Shown here: one piece after another, positions 52,401-59,405 of the stretch
Layout of the letters: every line of letters begins with the position of its first letter
How positions within the stretch are numbered: position 1 is the stretch's first letter
NCBI RefSeq assembly: GCF_011386835.1
Contig: NC_088800.1
Coordinates: forward strand, 25,224,572 to 25,288,571
Direction of reading: 5' to 3'
Length of the DNA: 64,000 nucleotides
Source: Chrysemys picta bellii
Taxonomy: Eukaryota; Chordata; Testudines; Emydidae
Translations under genes and position numbers: made by a program
Notes under the pieces: generated by a model
Seen by the model: only the letters and a program-made list of their open reading frames with translations
Database searches by the model: none
Told to the model about the DNA's origin: nothing

Positions 52401-55400
52401 GTGAATGTGAATTTTTGCACATCTATAATTTAAAAAATTTGGGCCACAATCTGGCAAACTACAGATTTCACATGTGCAGATTTGATTTGTCTAAGAAGTT
52501 TCCACTTCTCCCTATATGCTTATTAGTAAAAGAAACCATCAGAGATGACACTTTAATGGAAAAAATGTGTGTGGGCAAAATATTTTGTTTGCACCATTCT
52601 ACGAAACACATCTGATCAGAGGAAAATTGTTGAACTAAGAAATTCTATGTGAAAAGGGTTGCACAGTCAATAAGTTTATATGTGTTTGGAATATAGTTTT
52701 GTCAACGGTATAATGAGAACACAAAAGAAAAAAGAATTTACCTCTTAAAACACAAACACCATGTCCTCCTAAACTACTCTCTTTTTGTCTCACTGCTCTG
52801 TTAAACAGTCAGCTGCTGCCAGATGCTCTGGCTAGAAGTGGTTGCAGATGGTCAGTTGTCCAGTTAACAGAGCAGAATGCTTTCCTCAGTCTCTCCCTAA
52901 CATCGTGTCTGGGCTAAAATCAGGCTGTGGTCCAGAGGCCATTTGACCTAGTTAAGACTACAGGTCAATTTTGATAATTTAATCAAGATTAACTCTCCAT
53001 CCTGTCTGAAGTAGAAGTAAACCATCTTGACACATTAAGAACATGAAGTGTCAAGCCGTGCAGTGATTTTGCAGATTTTACTACAGACCACATCTTTAAA
53101 GAAAATTTGAATCCCTCTGTTGCATCAATAAACAGGGGCACCTTCAACCTATGTCTCTACTTTGCTTGTTTGAACTGTACGTTTATGACTGACATTGACT
53201 ATAAGCGCTATAGGGAAGGAACTGTGGGTCTAATCCAAAGTCCACTAAGAACAATCAATGGGAAGACTTTAGTTGACTTCAACAGGCTTTGGATCAGGCC
53301 CTGTGTCTTCTTCTCTGTACCCAATCCTGCAAATGCTTACCAATACAGTTTATGGTACTAATGGGATGACGCATGATAGTTAGTACCGTGCCTACTAGCA
53401 AGTATTTGCAGGATTGGGCACTAAAACTGTACTATGCTGAGCCAACTGTTGGTAGTCAATACATTGCTAGAAATAGTAAAGAGATAAATCCTAGATCCTT
53501 CGTAGTAATTTTCCAAATCTAACAGACCAGTTACAAGGAACATATAAAAGCAGATTACCATTCAGAAAGTGACTTGTATCCCTTACAGATTGCTGGACAA
53601 AACTATTGTAATCACTGCCAGCCTCAGAGATTCTGATAAGTGACCTGGCAAATTTATATTCCCAATTATACATGGTGACAAATTTATCAAATTTTGTTTA
53701 AAGCTGGTAAATATATATTCAAGCACTGGATTAGTTTGACAGCAATGTAGCTCAGACTTAAGATTTCTATTACTGGGGAAATAAGTGACCTAACCTAATC
53801 TTGCTGTCTTGTACAGAATGTTATGGTATGATCCTAAAAGTTAAAAAAGCTTTCAGCTCCTATTTAAATGTCATTTGACTTGATTTTCTACCACAACTAT
53901 TCTGGGGTATGTCATTTTTGCCTGACAAAAGTATGGAAAAGACAATTAATGCATGTACTCACCCAAACCACTGAGAGTATACACAAGGTCACTGGCATCC
54001 AGTAGAATTGGTCCATTCTCCTGCTGGCCTTCTTCCTTGTAGTACAATTTGTACCCTTCAATAGTTGCTGTATCCTCAGAGTCCTGATGCCACCTCACTG
54101 TAATGATTGTACAGTTCAGTGGTTCCAAACTCAGCTCAGGAGACTTTGGTGCTAGGGTAAGAAATTATATCTTTTTATATATTAGAAACAAACAATTCTT
54201 GCAAACACATTTCTTCAAGATTCAACATTTCAAACTCCAAGCTCAAGATTATTCAGAACTGGGATTCTGGTTCCAGCCCAGCTGTACAATTATGTAACTG
54301 ATACTATATAATGTAGGCCAGCCTTATCTATACCACCTATCTAAAAGCATATCAAACTGGGCTATCTTGCAGAAAGGGTCACTTTGTAATTTAACATTTT
54401 TATAATGGAGAATTAAACTTTGAGTTAGGTTATTTTAGTTTTGCTTTAAACTAAAGTCCCCACAAAATGCATTTGACCGAGCACAGATTAAGTCCAGATT
54501 AAACTTTAGTGTCTATCTATAAAAATGAAACTGTCACTACTCATGTTTTAAAATTATTCAGAGCTGAAATAACTGATAGCTTGTTCAAGAAGGTTAAGCA
54601 GGGAGAAAAAAGAAGGAAGCGTTGCATTATACATCAAGAATATATACACTTGTTCTGAGATGCAGAAGGCAGAGAGTTGAAGGCAGAGCAGTTGAAAGTC
54701 TCCAGATAACGATAAAAGGGGGGAAAATAGGGGTGACATCATGGTGGCATTTACTATAGACCACCAAATCAGGAAGAGGAGGTGGATGAGGCATTTCTAG
54801 AACAGAAAAATCCAAAACACAAGACATGGTAATAATGGGGGACTTCAAATACCCAGATATCTATTAGAAAAGTAATATGGCAAAACACAAAACTTCCAAT
54901 AAGTTCTTGGAATGTATTGAGGAACACTTTTTCTTTCAGAAAGTGGAGGAAGTACCAGAGGTATAGGCTTTTTAGACTTGATTCTGACCAACAGGGAGGA
55001 ATGGGTTGTAAATCTGAAGGCAGAAGGCAGTTTGGGTGAAAGAGATAATAAAATGATAGATTTCATGATTGGAAAGCAAGGAGAGAAGAAAATAAGGACA
55101 ATGGATTTCAAAAAAGCAGACTTTAAAAAAAAAAAAATCAGAAAACTGGTAGGCGGTCCCCAGGGAAGAAATTCTAAAGAATAAAGGAGTTCAGGAGAGC
55201 TGGCAGTTTCTCAAGGAGACAATACTAATGGCACAATTGCAACCTATCTCGATGTAAAGGAAAGATAGGAAGAATAGTAATACAGGAAGAATATGAGTCC
55301 ATGAGGAGCTCTTTAATGACCTGAAAATCGAAAAAGAAACCTACAAAAAGTGGAAATATGGATGAATTGCTAAAGAGAAGTACAAAAGAATAACACAAGC

Positions 55401-57394
55401 ATGTAGGAACAAAAACCAGAAAGGTTAAGACCCAAAATAAGTTATGTCCCTAGCAAGGGACATAAAGGGCAATAAGAAGAATTAAATACATTAGGAGGAA
55501 GAGAATGACATTGGGAAGTGTAAGTTATCTATTCTACTGAGTAATAAGCAGGGAAGGAGAGCTAAGAACTGACGACATCAAGAAGGTTGAGGTGTTTAAT
55601 GACTATTTTACTTCAGTCTTCACTAAAAGGGTTAATGGTGATCAGATACTGAACACAAGTAATATTAACAACAAGGGGGAAGGAATGCAAACCAAAATAG
55701 GGAAAGGACAGGTTACAGAATATTTAGATAAGATAGATGTATTCAAGTCAGCAGGGCCTGATGAAATTCATCCTAGTGTACGTAAGGAACTAGTTGAAGC
55801 AATCTTGGAACTGTTAGAAATTATATTCAAGAACTCATGGAGGACAGATGATGTCCCGGAGGACTGGAGAAGGGCAAACACAGTACTATCTTTACAAAGG
55901 TGAACAAAGAGGACCCAGGGAATTCTAGAACAGTCTGCCTAATTTCAATACCTGGAAAAATACTAGAACAAATTATTAAACAATCAATTTGTAAACACCT
56001 AGAGGATAACAGAGTTATAAGGAATAGCCAGCATGGATTTGTCAAGACCTCTTGCGGTCCCTTCCAGCCCTACATTTCTGTGATTCCATAATAACCTCCT
56101 ACTTCCCCTCTGCCCCAAGCATAAGAATTTAATAAATGATTACATCACCCAATGCCAAATATGGTCTAGGCTACTGCCTCATTAAGAACATTTAAGAAAT
56201 AAACCTTTACACAAAAACCTACACGTTTTTGAAGATCATATTCTTGCTGAAGTTTAATGCTTTCATAAGTGCTATTACTGAGTAATAAGTAAACTGTTTG
56301 ACTTACATTACAGTAAAACACCGTGGATCAGATTGAGGACTAGTGGATCAGGCTGACTGGCATATGCAGAAAAATATAGGCACAAATGTGACTATATGGA
56401 TGTATGCACTTCAAGTAGCCACATGCATAGCTGGTATGTGTAAATTCCCTGATTTGCAACCACAATTTTTTGCACTCCATTTTTAAAACTATATTTATGC
56501 AAGAGACTTCAACATCATTGTTAAGGAGGCCAAATGCTAACATGCTTGAGCTGCTTCTGGCTTAGAAATATGGCTTAAAGCCCCTAAAATGAAATGTCAA
56601 ACTTGTAAATATCAAATATGAAAAAGAACTAAGACCAACACAGTGACAGATCAGCTCTTTGCCTTTAACACCATGCAAAAGGCCCCACATAGTACAGATT
56701 AATTAAAGCAGTTAGGTATAGTTCAAATTGTGCCTCAAAAGCAAGACTGATCTAAATTAATTAATTGATTGAAAAAACCAGTAGGTTGAGTAGCTTGAGC
56801 TCTAGAGATTCCACACACAAAATGAGGGTTTTAGCAATATCTGCTGCAGCACTCAAAAAAAAAAAAAATCCACTTACCCTCTCCCCCACCCAGAAAAACA
56901 TTGTATTTCAAATCTGCACAACTTGGCAGGAAATCATCATGTGAAATTCACTAAATAAAAACGCAGAACTTCTAACAGCGGTCTGGTCCACACTGAAGTC
57001 AGTTGGAGTCTTTCCGTTTTCTTTAGTAAGATCTGGACCAGGCCCACACTGAACTTTTATCCAAGGGATTTGAGGAAAAGAAAATCACCTTTCACACTTG
57101 TGGCTTTGGGGGTCCGGTGGGAAGTCCACAGAGAGGCTTCTCCCCAGCCTATCCTCGTCGCAGCAGTGATACGAACCAAGTAGACACTATCGGGCTTCAG
57201 GCCTCCCAGGAGATACTCATTTGTGGTTCCTGGAAGCTCCAGAACCTGGATAGTGCTTTCTGCATTGAGGCGAAAAGACACACGGTACGAGACCACTTGG
57301 CCTCGCCTGAATTTGGCTGGGATCGGCAGCCAGGAGATGAGAATATCTGTGGGACTTCGACTTGTCAAACTGATTTCAGGAGCTCTCAAAGGAA
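11765..57394 (-). CDS. PRTG: Protogenin (DCC/neogenin-class Ig-FNIII receptor), C-terminal 11 coding exons; 5' exons outside window
   Basis: Protogenin is a single-pass cell-surface receptor of the DCC/neogenin group, expressed in early embryos and linked to neural and neural-crest development. The family has an N-terminal Ig block, FNIII repeats, one membrane helix and a cytoplasmic tail. The coding join on the minus strand is 57394-57089, 54151-53963, 24162-24067, 23522-23336, 21419-21292, 20432-20262, 17058-16876, 15664-15544, 14491-14326, 13375-13271 and 12151-11765. Every internal junction is GT-AG and codon phases match, giving 2 + 2037 nt with no internal stop. The product has four FNIII repeats, the linker [14 protein letters not shown], a membrane helix and a tail with [21 protein letters not shown] recognise these stretches as PRTG rather than DCC, neogenin or IGDCC3/4, for example [15 protein letters not shown]. 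Identity is very secure. The start, signal peptide and Ig domains are not in the window. Confidence 0.96.
12152..13270 (-). other. PRTG: PRTG intron (phase 0)
   Basis: GT-AG intron between the last two coding exons. It contains a diverged MIR at about 12758-12965 and no other supportable gene. Confidence 0.85.
12758..12965 (+). repeat. MIR SINE, diverged
   Basis: The words ggagttccagttctagc, gatgagtcatttaatgtctc and agataatactacctac occur in MIR order. The copy is old and has no functional promoter boxes left. Confidence 0.6.
13271..13375 (-). CDS. PRTG: PRTG exon: cytoplasmic tail, part 2
   Basis: The 105-nt exon (exactly 35 codons) encodes [18 protein letters not shown] and [17 protein letters not shown]. 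The [12 protein letters not shown] stretch is the basic/aromatic patch I recognise from PRTG tails. The acceptor is ttttag before GGGGGAACT and the donor is GAGGAG|gtaacc. Both sides are phase 0. Confidence 0.94.
13376..14325 (-). other. PRTG: PRTG intron (phase 0)
   Basis: GT-AG intron. It contains ordinary AT-rich sequence with short fragments resembling old reptile repeats near 13690-13800 and 14195-14280. Nothing else is supportable. Confidence 0.8.
14326..14491 (-). CDS. PRTG: PRTG exon: cytoplasmic tail, part 1
   Basis: The 166-nt exon encodes [40 protein letters not shown] and [15 protein letters not shown]. The stretch is Ser/Thr- and Glu-rich with no enzymatic domain. The acceptor is attgcacag and the donor is GCTAAG|gtactg. 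It enters in phase 2 and leaves in phase 0. Confidence 0.95.
14492..15543 (-). other. PRTG: PRTG intron (phase 2)
   Basis: GT-AG intron between the transmembrane exon and the tail. Unique-looking sequence; short frames on both strands have no homology support. Confidence 0.8.
15544..15664 (-). CDS. PRTG: PRTG exon: transmembrane helix
   Basis: The 121-nt exon encodes [13 protein letters not shown], then the single membrane segment [20 protein letters not shown] followed by IYRSKAR. The basic YRSKAR after the helix fits the cytoplasmic side of a type I protein. The acceptor is gctgcag and the donor is GCCAG|gtatgc. It enters in phase 1 and leaves in phase 2. Confidence 0.96.
15665..16875 (-). 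other. PRTG: PRTG intron (phase 1)
   Basis: GT-AG intron upstream of the transmembrane exon. The only distinct feature is the microsatellite at 15971-16024. Confidence 0.8.
15971..16024. repeat. Compound (AT)n(GA)n(CG)n(CA)n microsatellite
   Basis: Four dinucleotide units follow each other without interruption: AT, then about 14 GA units, then CG, then CA. Confidence 0.9.
16876..17058 (-). CDS. PRTG: PRTG exon: end of the last FNIII repeat and juxtamembrane linker
   Basis: The 183-nt exon encodes [20 protein letters not shown] and [18 protein letters not shown], ending the last FNIII repeat. The linker [20 protein letters not shown] follows. RPKR (codons at 16898-16909) fits the furin-type consensus R-X-K/R-R. 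The acceptor is tgaatag and the donor is ACAA|gttagt. Both junctions are phase 1. Confidence 0.95.
17059..20261 (-). other. PRTG: PRTG intron (phase 1)
   Basis: A 3.2-kb GT-AG intron that splits the last FNIII repeat. AT-rich and largely unique; no gene or clear mobile element seen. Confidence 0.8.
20262..20432 (-). CDS. PRTG: PRTG exon: first part of the membrane-proximal FNIII repeat
   Basis: The 171-nt exon encodes [19 protein letters not shown], then [20 protein letters not shown] and [18 protein letters not shown]. It carries the B-strand tryptophan in LVSWKPPDG. The acceptor is cctcccag and the donor is AGAAG|gtaaac. It is phase 1 on both sides and too short and spliced to stand out as an open frame. 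Confidence 0.95.
20433..21291 (-). other. PRTG: PRTG intron (phase 1)
   Basis: GT-AG intron separating two FNIII repeats. AT-rich unique sequence; nothing else seen. Confidence 0.8.
21292..21419 (-). CDS. PRTG: PRTG exon: second part of the FNIII repeat
   Basis: The 128-nt exon encodes [18 protein letters not shown], then [20 protein letters not shown] and [14 protein letters not shown] is the F-strand core. The acceptor is ttgtatag and the donor is CCAGAAG|gtaaga. It enters in phase 2 and leaves in phase 1. Confidence 0.96.
21674..21790. repeat. Ancient palindromic repeat
   Basis: ggccatattctgctctcag at the left is matched, inverted, by cacagaatctgcc at the right, with tttacactggcat inside. 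Same family as 6925-7032. Confidence 0.45.
22010..22072. repeat. MIR-like fragment
   Basis: ccccattttacaaatggg followed by aaaattgaggcagagaggtt matches the conserved centre of MIR-type SINEs. Confidence 0.45.
23336..23522 (-). CDS. PRTG: PRTG exon: proline-rich linker and first part of an FNIII repeat
   Basis: The 187-nt exon begins [19 protein letters not shown], a six-proline linker between FNIII repeats. The domain follows with [10 protein letters not shown] in the B strand and [16 protein letters not shown]. Three sequons occur (NTS, NYT, NAS). The acceptor is tttaaacag and the donor is CAAAC|gtatgt. The downstream junction is phase 2, with AC joining G of the next exon to form threonine. 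Confidence 0.96.
23523..24066 (-). other. PRTG: PRTG intron (phase 1)
   Basis: A short GT-AG intron between FNIII repeats. No other feature seen. Confidence 0.85.
24067..24162 (-). CDS. PRTG: PRTG exon: second part of the split FNIII repeat
   Basis: The 96-nt exon encodes [32 protein letters not shown] and part of a serine codon. It contains the F-strand tyrosine motif [10 protein letters not shown]. The acceptor is ctgtgcag and the donor is TCT|gtaagt. It starts and ends in phase 1. It is too short to be found as an open reading frame and was placed by homology and splice sites. Confidence 0.94.
28363..28440. repeat. Ancient palindromic repeat
   Basis: atggaccagat at the left is exactly inverted as atctggtccat at the right, around tctggcatagctccagagg. 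It is an old MITE-like palindrome. Confidence 0.55.
30105..30906. mobile_element. hAT-type element with perfect 8-bp target duplication and GC-rich core
   Basis: The element proper is 30113-30898 (786 bp). The left end CAGTGATGAGCTG is inverted at the right as CAGTGGTGAGCTG. GATATGAG flanks both sides exactly (30105-30112 and 30899-30906). The interior has an inverted pair around 30155-30270 (ttcggtggtgggtccttgac against gtgaaggacccaccgccgaa), then a long C-rich tract. Frames here (30091-30833) are compositional, not genes. Confidence 0.75.
31359..31421. repeat. (AAT)n and (TG)n microsatellites
   Basis: An AAT run at 31359-31376 is followed by a pure TG run at 31390-31421 and a degenerate TG tail. 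Confidence 0.9.
32395..32620. repeat. Unidentified interspersed repeat, copy A
   Basis: It shares an ordered set of words with 34085-34290: atcttttgtgct, a T-rich run, cattggtc, gactgcactgcccc(c)aa and agaggcca. The two copies are diverged and in the same orientation. A 24-base T run sits at 32447-32470. I do not recognise the family. Confidence 0.4.
34085..34290. repeat. Unidentified interspersed repeat, copy B
   Basis: Diverged partner of 32395-32620, with gatcttttgtgctcgtc, cattggtcctgctctg, gagcactgcccctaaatcc and gaaagaggccatc in the same order. Confidence 0.4.
35095..35240. mobile_element. Possible short MITE
   Basis: The left end catgggcgtagtttggg is matched by the inverted right end cataggtctagtttgac. 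Flanks ctttctcc and atttcttc agree at 6 of 8 positions, so a target duplication is only suggested. Confidence 0.4.
36294..36487. mobile_element. Tc1/mariner or pogo-like MITE with TA target duplication
   Basis: The element proper is 36296-36485 (190 bp). Its ends CACCTCTACCCCCGATATAA and, inverted, CACCTCTACCCCGATATAAC are nearly identical, and TA flanks both. Internal GATATAACGCGGT units recur in both orientations. The TA duplication places it in the Tc1/mariner/pogo group. Confidence 0.7.
37665..37860. repeat. AT-rich inverted repeat, old DNA-transposon-like
   Basis: gaaaatttttcatcacaac and many TTTTTGNCAGAA or TTTTCCACA words recur in both orientations. Similar material occurs near 40130-40390 and 46150-46460. 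Boundaries are approximate. Confidence 0.3.
38126..38149. repeat. Poly(A) tract
   Basis: Twenty-four uninterrupted A residues, with no recognisable retrotransposon attached upstream. Confidence 0.85.
38255..38385. repeat. MIR SINE
   Basis: gatgggacactgaggcctag, gaagttaagtgattcaccca and aggtcaca follow the MIR core in the usual reverse orientation. Confidence 0.65.
38523..38775 (-). mobile_element. Penelope-like element fragment with relic hammerhead ribozyme
   Basis: The plus strand reads TGACAGGTTTCAGAGTAGCA, GTGGCACCTTAGAGACTAAC and CATAAGCTTTCGTGGGC, then a tail to about 38775. The minus strand of 38613-38650 has the layout of a hammerhead core: CCGATGA, a 6-bp stem (GTGGGC/GCCCAC), GAAA, then a 2-3-bp stem AGC/GCT. 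Hammerheads are established features of Penelope-like terminal repeats. Position 4 of the core is C instead of U, so it is likely inactive. Related copies are at 47529 and 51727. Confidence 0.6.
39155..39415 (+). repeat. MIR SINE, diverged
   Basis: gacctggttcaattcccacc, ccttgggcaggtcattt and caatttgtaaaatgggggtt occur in MIR order with an insertion between them. Confidence 0.6.
43329..43666. mobile_element. hAT-type palindromic MITE with perfect 8-bp target duplication
   Basis: The element proper is 43337-43658 (322 bp). Its ends CAGGGGTCGGCAACGTTCAG and the exact inverse CTGAACGTTGCCGACCCCTG are perfect inverted repeats. TTTTAGGG flanks both sides. The arms stay paired for most of the length, through ttcggccgatcg, ccgtcccgggccaatgg and gaagcagcg, so the element is one long GC-rich hairpin. 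No coding capacity. Confidence 0.85.
46150..46460. repeat. AT-rich inverted repeat, old DNA-transposon-like
   Basis: Long runs of TTTTCAAAA-type words in both orientations, such as attttcaaaaaaatttttg and ttttgaaaac, with gaatccaaaattttcc/aatattttggattc forming a clear inverted pair at the right end (46400-46436). Confidence 0.35.
47080..47250. repeat. Strand-asymmetric A/C-rich low-complexity tract
   Basis: About 170 bp made almost only of A and C on the plus strand, with degenerate ACAACTACA and AAACAAACA units. G and T are nearly absent. Confidence 0.8.
47517..47751. mobile_element. Fold-back Penelope-like insertion with 12-bp target duplication
   Basis: The insertion is 47529-47739. The forward part matches 38523-38650. 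The segment 47578-47637 is then repeated perfectly inverted at 47681-47740 (60 of 60 bases), across a 43-bp spacer containing the palindrome cttcggatgcatccgaag. CCCTTTCCTTTA flanks both sides (47517-47528 and 47740-47751). A relic hammerhead core lies at 47622-47659 on the minus strand, with CCGAAGA and a 6-bp stem containing one G-U pair. Confidence 0.65.
49060..49338. mobile_element. Non-autonomous DNA transposon
   Basis: It begins GGGTGTGTCTGCACTATAG and ends near gtaaaccagggct. Internal inverted words include catagctacagtgcc and gttggcataccccatagtgt. It resembles the short 'tctacact' terminal class also seen at 843 and 7571. No exact target duplication was found. Confidence 0.5.
51715..51848. 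mobile_element. Short fold-back Penelope-like insertion with 12-bp target duplication
   Basis: The insertion is 51727-51836. It begins GGTTTCAGAGTAGCAGCC like the other two copies, then folds back. gcaaaaagaacaggggtact is repeated inverted, with one mismatch, as agtactcctgttctttttgc, and the centre is gacactaacaaatttgttag. TGCCTAAGTAAA flanks both sides (51715-51726 and 51837-51848). The hammerhead region is deleted. Confidence 0.65.
52100..52281 (+). mobile_element. tRNA-derived SINE with CR1-like tail (Cry type)
   Basis: The tRNA-related head has an A-box-like atggtttgagcattgg and a B-box-like ggtggtgaattcaatcc. A body (ggggccatttagggatctgg) and a CR1-like 3' tail (ggttggactagatgacctcc, gaggtcccttccaaccctg, ctatgattctat) follow. 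This architecture is that of the Cry SINEs of hidden-necked turtles. The first tRNA bases are diverged. Confidence 0.75.
53223..53303. repeat. Ancient palindromic repeat
   Basis: gggtctaatccaaag at the left is matched by the inverted ctttggatcaggccc at the right. Old reptile palindrome. Confidence 0.5.
53319..53420. repeat. Ancient palindromic repeat
   Basis: cccaatcctgcaaatgcttac is inverted as gtatttgcaggattggg. It lies directly beside the palindrome at 53223-53303. Confidence 0.55.
53963..54151 (-). CDS. PRTG: PRTG exon: first part of the next FNIII repeat
   Basis: The 189-nt exon encodes [16 protein letters not shown] through LVYTLSGL. It has the B-strand tryptophan in [10 protein letters not shown], the stretch [15 protein letters not shown] and one N-glycosylation sequon (NCT). 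The acceptor is ttaccctag and the donor is TTGG|gtgagt. The repeat is completed by the exon at 24067-24162, almost 30 kb away. Junctions on both sides are phase 1. Confidence 0.96.
54545..56095 (+). mobile_element. CR1 LINE, degenerate, with internal deletion
   Basis: Broken frames keep CR1 ORF2 signatures. Endonuclease-side sequence includes '[11 protein letters not shown]'. Then come [31 protein letters not shown], and after a frameshift [20 protein letters not shown] and [10 protein letters not shown] from the reverse transcriptase. The sequence then jumps near 56045 to the CR1 3' tail (cggtcccttccagcccta, tttctgtgattcc). Most of the RT catalytic region is missing, so the copy is dead. Confidence 0.85.
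56980..57046. repeat. Ancient palindromic repeat
   Basis: gtctggtccacactgaagtc at the left and the inverted agatctggaccaggccc at the right flank a short loop. Confidence 0.45.
57089..57394 (-). CDS. PRTG: PRTG exon: one complete FNIII repeat
   Basis: The 306-nt exon carries a whole FNIII domain. It reads from [18 protein letters not shown] to [10 protein letters not shown], with the B-strand tryptophan in [10 protein letters not shown] and the F-strand tyrosine in [11 protein letters not shown]. The acceptor is tttttag at 57395 and the donor is G|gtgatt at 57088. Both flanking introns are phase 1, so the exon is a symmetric 1-1 module. If the gene has the five FNIII repeats of its relatives, this is probably the second. 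It is the most 5' PRTG exon I can find in the window. Confidence 0.95.
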
Positions 57395-58212
57395 CTAAAA
57401 ATAAAGGAAATAAAGTTTTCAAAGCTTGATGTATGTAAAAAAACATAACAAATACACACAAACCCCTTAAGCAACTGTCTTATTACTGTGCCCCTCAGTA
57501 AAATTTCCCTGGAATATTATTGGACTGTCAAAGGAAGTCTGGTGAATCTAATTTATTTATTTTTTAAATAACCTGAAATTGGTTATATTTCTACCTTCTG
57601 TATACAGTAGTGACCATAATAAACCTGATCCTAGAAGATACTCAGTACCTTCATCTCCTACTAATTTCAATAAGAGTTGACTGCAACAGCATCTGGGTCC
57701 AAAATGAGCACATTTTTGTTGCAGCAATAAGGTGTACATGTTAACTAGATCACAGTTCATAGGAAATAGGGAGAGTGTCTTTTCTCAACATTTGAAATCT
57801 TTACAAGAAGCACATTCCACTCAAAGAATAAAAGTCCCTCATTTTTTAAATATCCTTTTAGGTAGGAATGGATTTCCATTCAAAGCTAAAGAAAATGCAA
57901 TGAATTTACCGTTTAGGTTACATATCTGATCATTTCAGATGTTTGTGAACAATACAGATTCTGTGTGAGTGAACAATGAATCTCTCGCTACTAACAAAAT
58001 AAGAGAGGTACCTGTCCCAGTGAGGGGTTCTTTACTGGCAGAGAGGTTCAATCAGGCATTTCAGGTAACTGGCTGTTTCCTGATGGGTAAAGATCCAAAA
58101 ACTGTTTGTGGTGGGGTGCCTACTTGCCACCAGGTGAACCTGTAAAATGCTAGGGAAAGGGCACTTTGACTTGAGGGTAAGAAGACAGTAGATAGTCCTG
58201 CTATTTTGGACG

Positions 58213-59405
58213 GTCTCTGGAGATATCCAGAGGAGAGCAACAATAATGATTAAAAGGTTTAGATATAAAATGGTAAAAGGTTTAGAAAACCTGACCTATG
58301 AGGAAAGGTTTAAAAAACTGGGCATGTTTAGTCTTGAGAAAAGAAGACTGAAGGGGGACCTGATAAGAGTCTTCAGATATGTTAAGAGTTGTGATAAAGA
58401 GAAAGGAGATCAATTGTTCTCCATGTCCCTTGAAGGTAGGACACAAGTAATGGGATTAATTTGCAGCAAGGGAGATTTAGGTTAGATATTAGCAACATTT
58501 TCTTATTATAAGGGAAATTAAGCTCTGGAATAGACTTCTAAGGAAGGCAGTGGAATCTTGATCACTGGAGGTTTTTAAGAACACCTATCAGGCAGTGTTC
58601 CCTCAAATTTTTCCCACCCATGTGCGGAATGAATTTTATTACGTGCACCAATACGGAGGTGATGTGTGACACATCACCTTCATATCAGTGCACATAACAA
58701 AATTCATGTGGTGGAGGTGGGGCCAAGGGGTTCAGAGCGTGGGAGGGGGCTCAGGACTGGGACAGAGGGTTGGGGTACAGGGGTGGGAGGACTCCAGCTG
58801 GGGGTGAAGGCTCTGGGATGGAGCCAGGGATGAGAGGTTTGGGGTGCAGGAGGGTGCCCTGGGGCTACGGTGGGGAGAGAGGACTCCTGCCAGCTCTCTT
58901 TCCCTACAGCAGCAGCTGGGCTGCGGGGGAGAGATACCTCTCCCCGCCGCAGCAGCTCCAGGGCTGCGCCGCAGGATAGGCACCCCTCTCCTGGCCCCTG
59001 CAGGTCCGGGCCAGGGCTGGGTTCAGGTCGGGCCAGGTGTGGACCAGGCCTCCCGGGTTCAGGGTTGGGCCGGGCTGCCGCGGCTGGGCCTGGGGCCGGG
59101 GTGGGGTAGGGGCACCACGGCAGGTTCAGGCCATGGCATAGTTGGAGCCGGGGGGCTGCCATGGCCGTGGCAGGTTGGGGGCCGGGCTAGGTTGGAGCCA
59201 GGGAAGGGGTTCCCCTTCCCCGGCAGATCCCCAGGCAGGTTCCCTGAGTGCCTACACAGTGCTAAATAGGATGCCGCACGGCTGTGCGGCTTACAGGGAT
59301 CTTAGCTATCAGGGATGGTCTAGGTTTACTTGGTTCTGCCTCAACGCAGGAGGCTGCACTTGACCCCTCAAGGTCCCTTCCAGCCCTACGTTTCTATGAT
59401 TCTCT
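58213..59405 (+). mobile_element. CR1 LINE 3' fragment inserted in the DIRS element
   Basis: The CR1 3' region reads agaggagagcaacaataatg, acctatgaggaaaggttt, ttagtcttgagaaaagaag and ggaggtttttaagaacac, then breaks at 58585. It resumes at 59314 as gatggtctaggtttac, then caaggtcccttccagccct and the tail ctatgattctctg. DIRS recombinase sequence lies on both sides, so it inserted into the DIRS copy. The partial frame at 58246-58485 is a CR1 RT-tail remnant. Confidence 0.8.
58585..59313. mobile_element. hAT-like element inserted in the CR1
   Basis: The element proper is 58593-59305 (713 bp), flanked by identical CTATCAGG at 58585-58592 and 59306-59313. It starts CAGTGTTCCCTCAAATTTTT. An internal inverted pair (cggaggtgatgtgtgacac and gtgacacatcaccttcat) precedes a GC-rich interior. 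The right end has a small hairpin, gccgcacggctgtgcggc. Frames across the interior (58704-59269) are compositional. Confidence 0.7.

Larger units (their letters stand above)
24163..53962 (-). other. PRTG: 29.8-kb PRTG intron splitting an FNIII repeat (phase 1)
   Basis: The intron starts GTGAGT and ends at ctgtgcag. It holds no exon or independent gene that I can support. Mobile elements listed separately occupy parts of 28-53 kb. The stretches 24.2-28.3, 28.5-30.1, 40.4-43.3 and 44-46 kb look mostly unique and AT-rich, and could hold regulatory elements; this cannot be judged from sequence alone. Confidence 0.8.
54152..57088 (-). other. PRTG: PRTG intron (phase 1)
   Basis: GT-AG intron between two FNIII exons. 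About half is the CR1 at 54545-56095; a palindromic repeat lies at 56980-57046. Confidence 0.85.

Noticed and set aside
55592..55903. 103-residue open frame as a host gene
   Set aside because: The residues match CR1 reverse-transcriptase signatures ([16 protein letters not shown]), so it is retrotransposon debris.
58704..59269. 152- and 141-residue Gly/Pro-rich frames on opposite strands
   Set aside because: They lie within the hAT-like insertion 58593-59305, so they are compositional.
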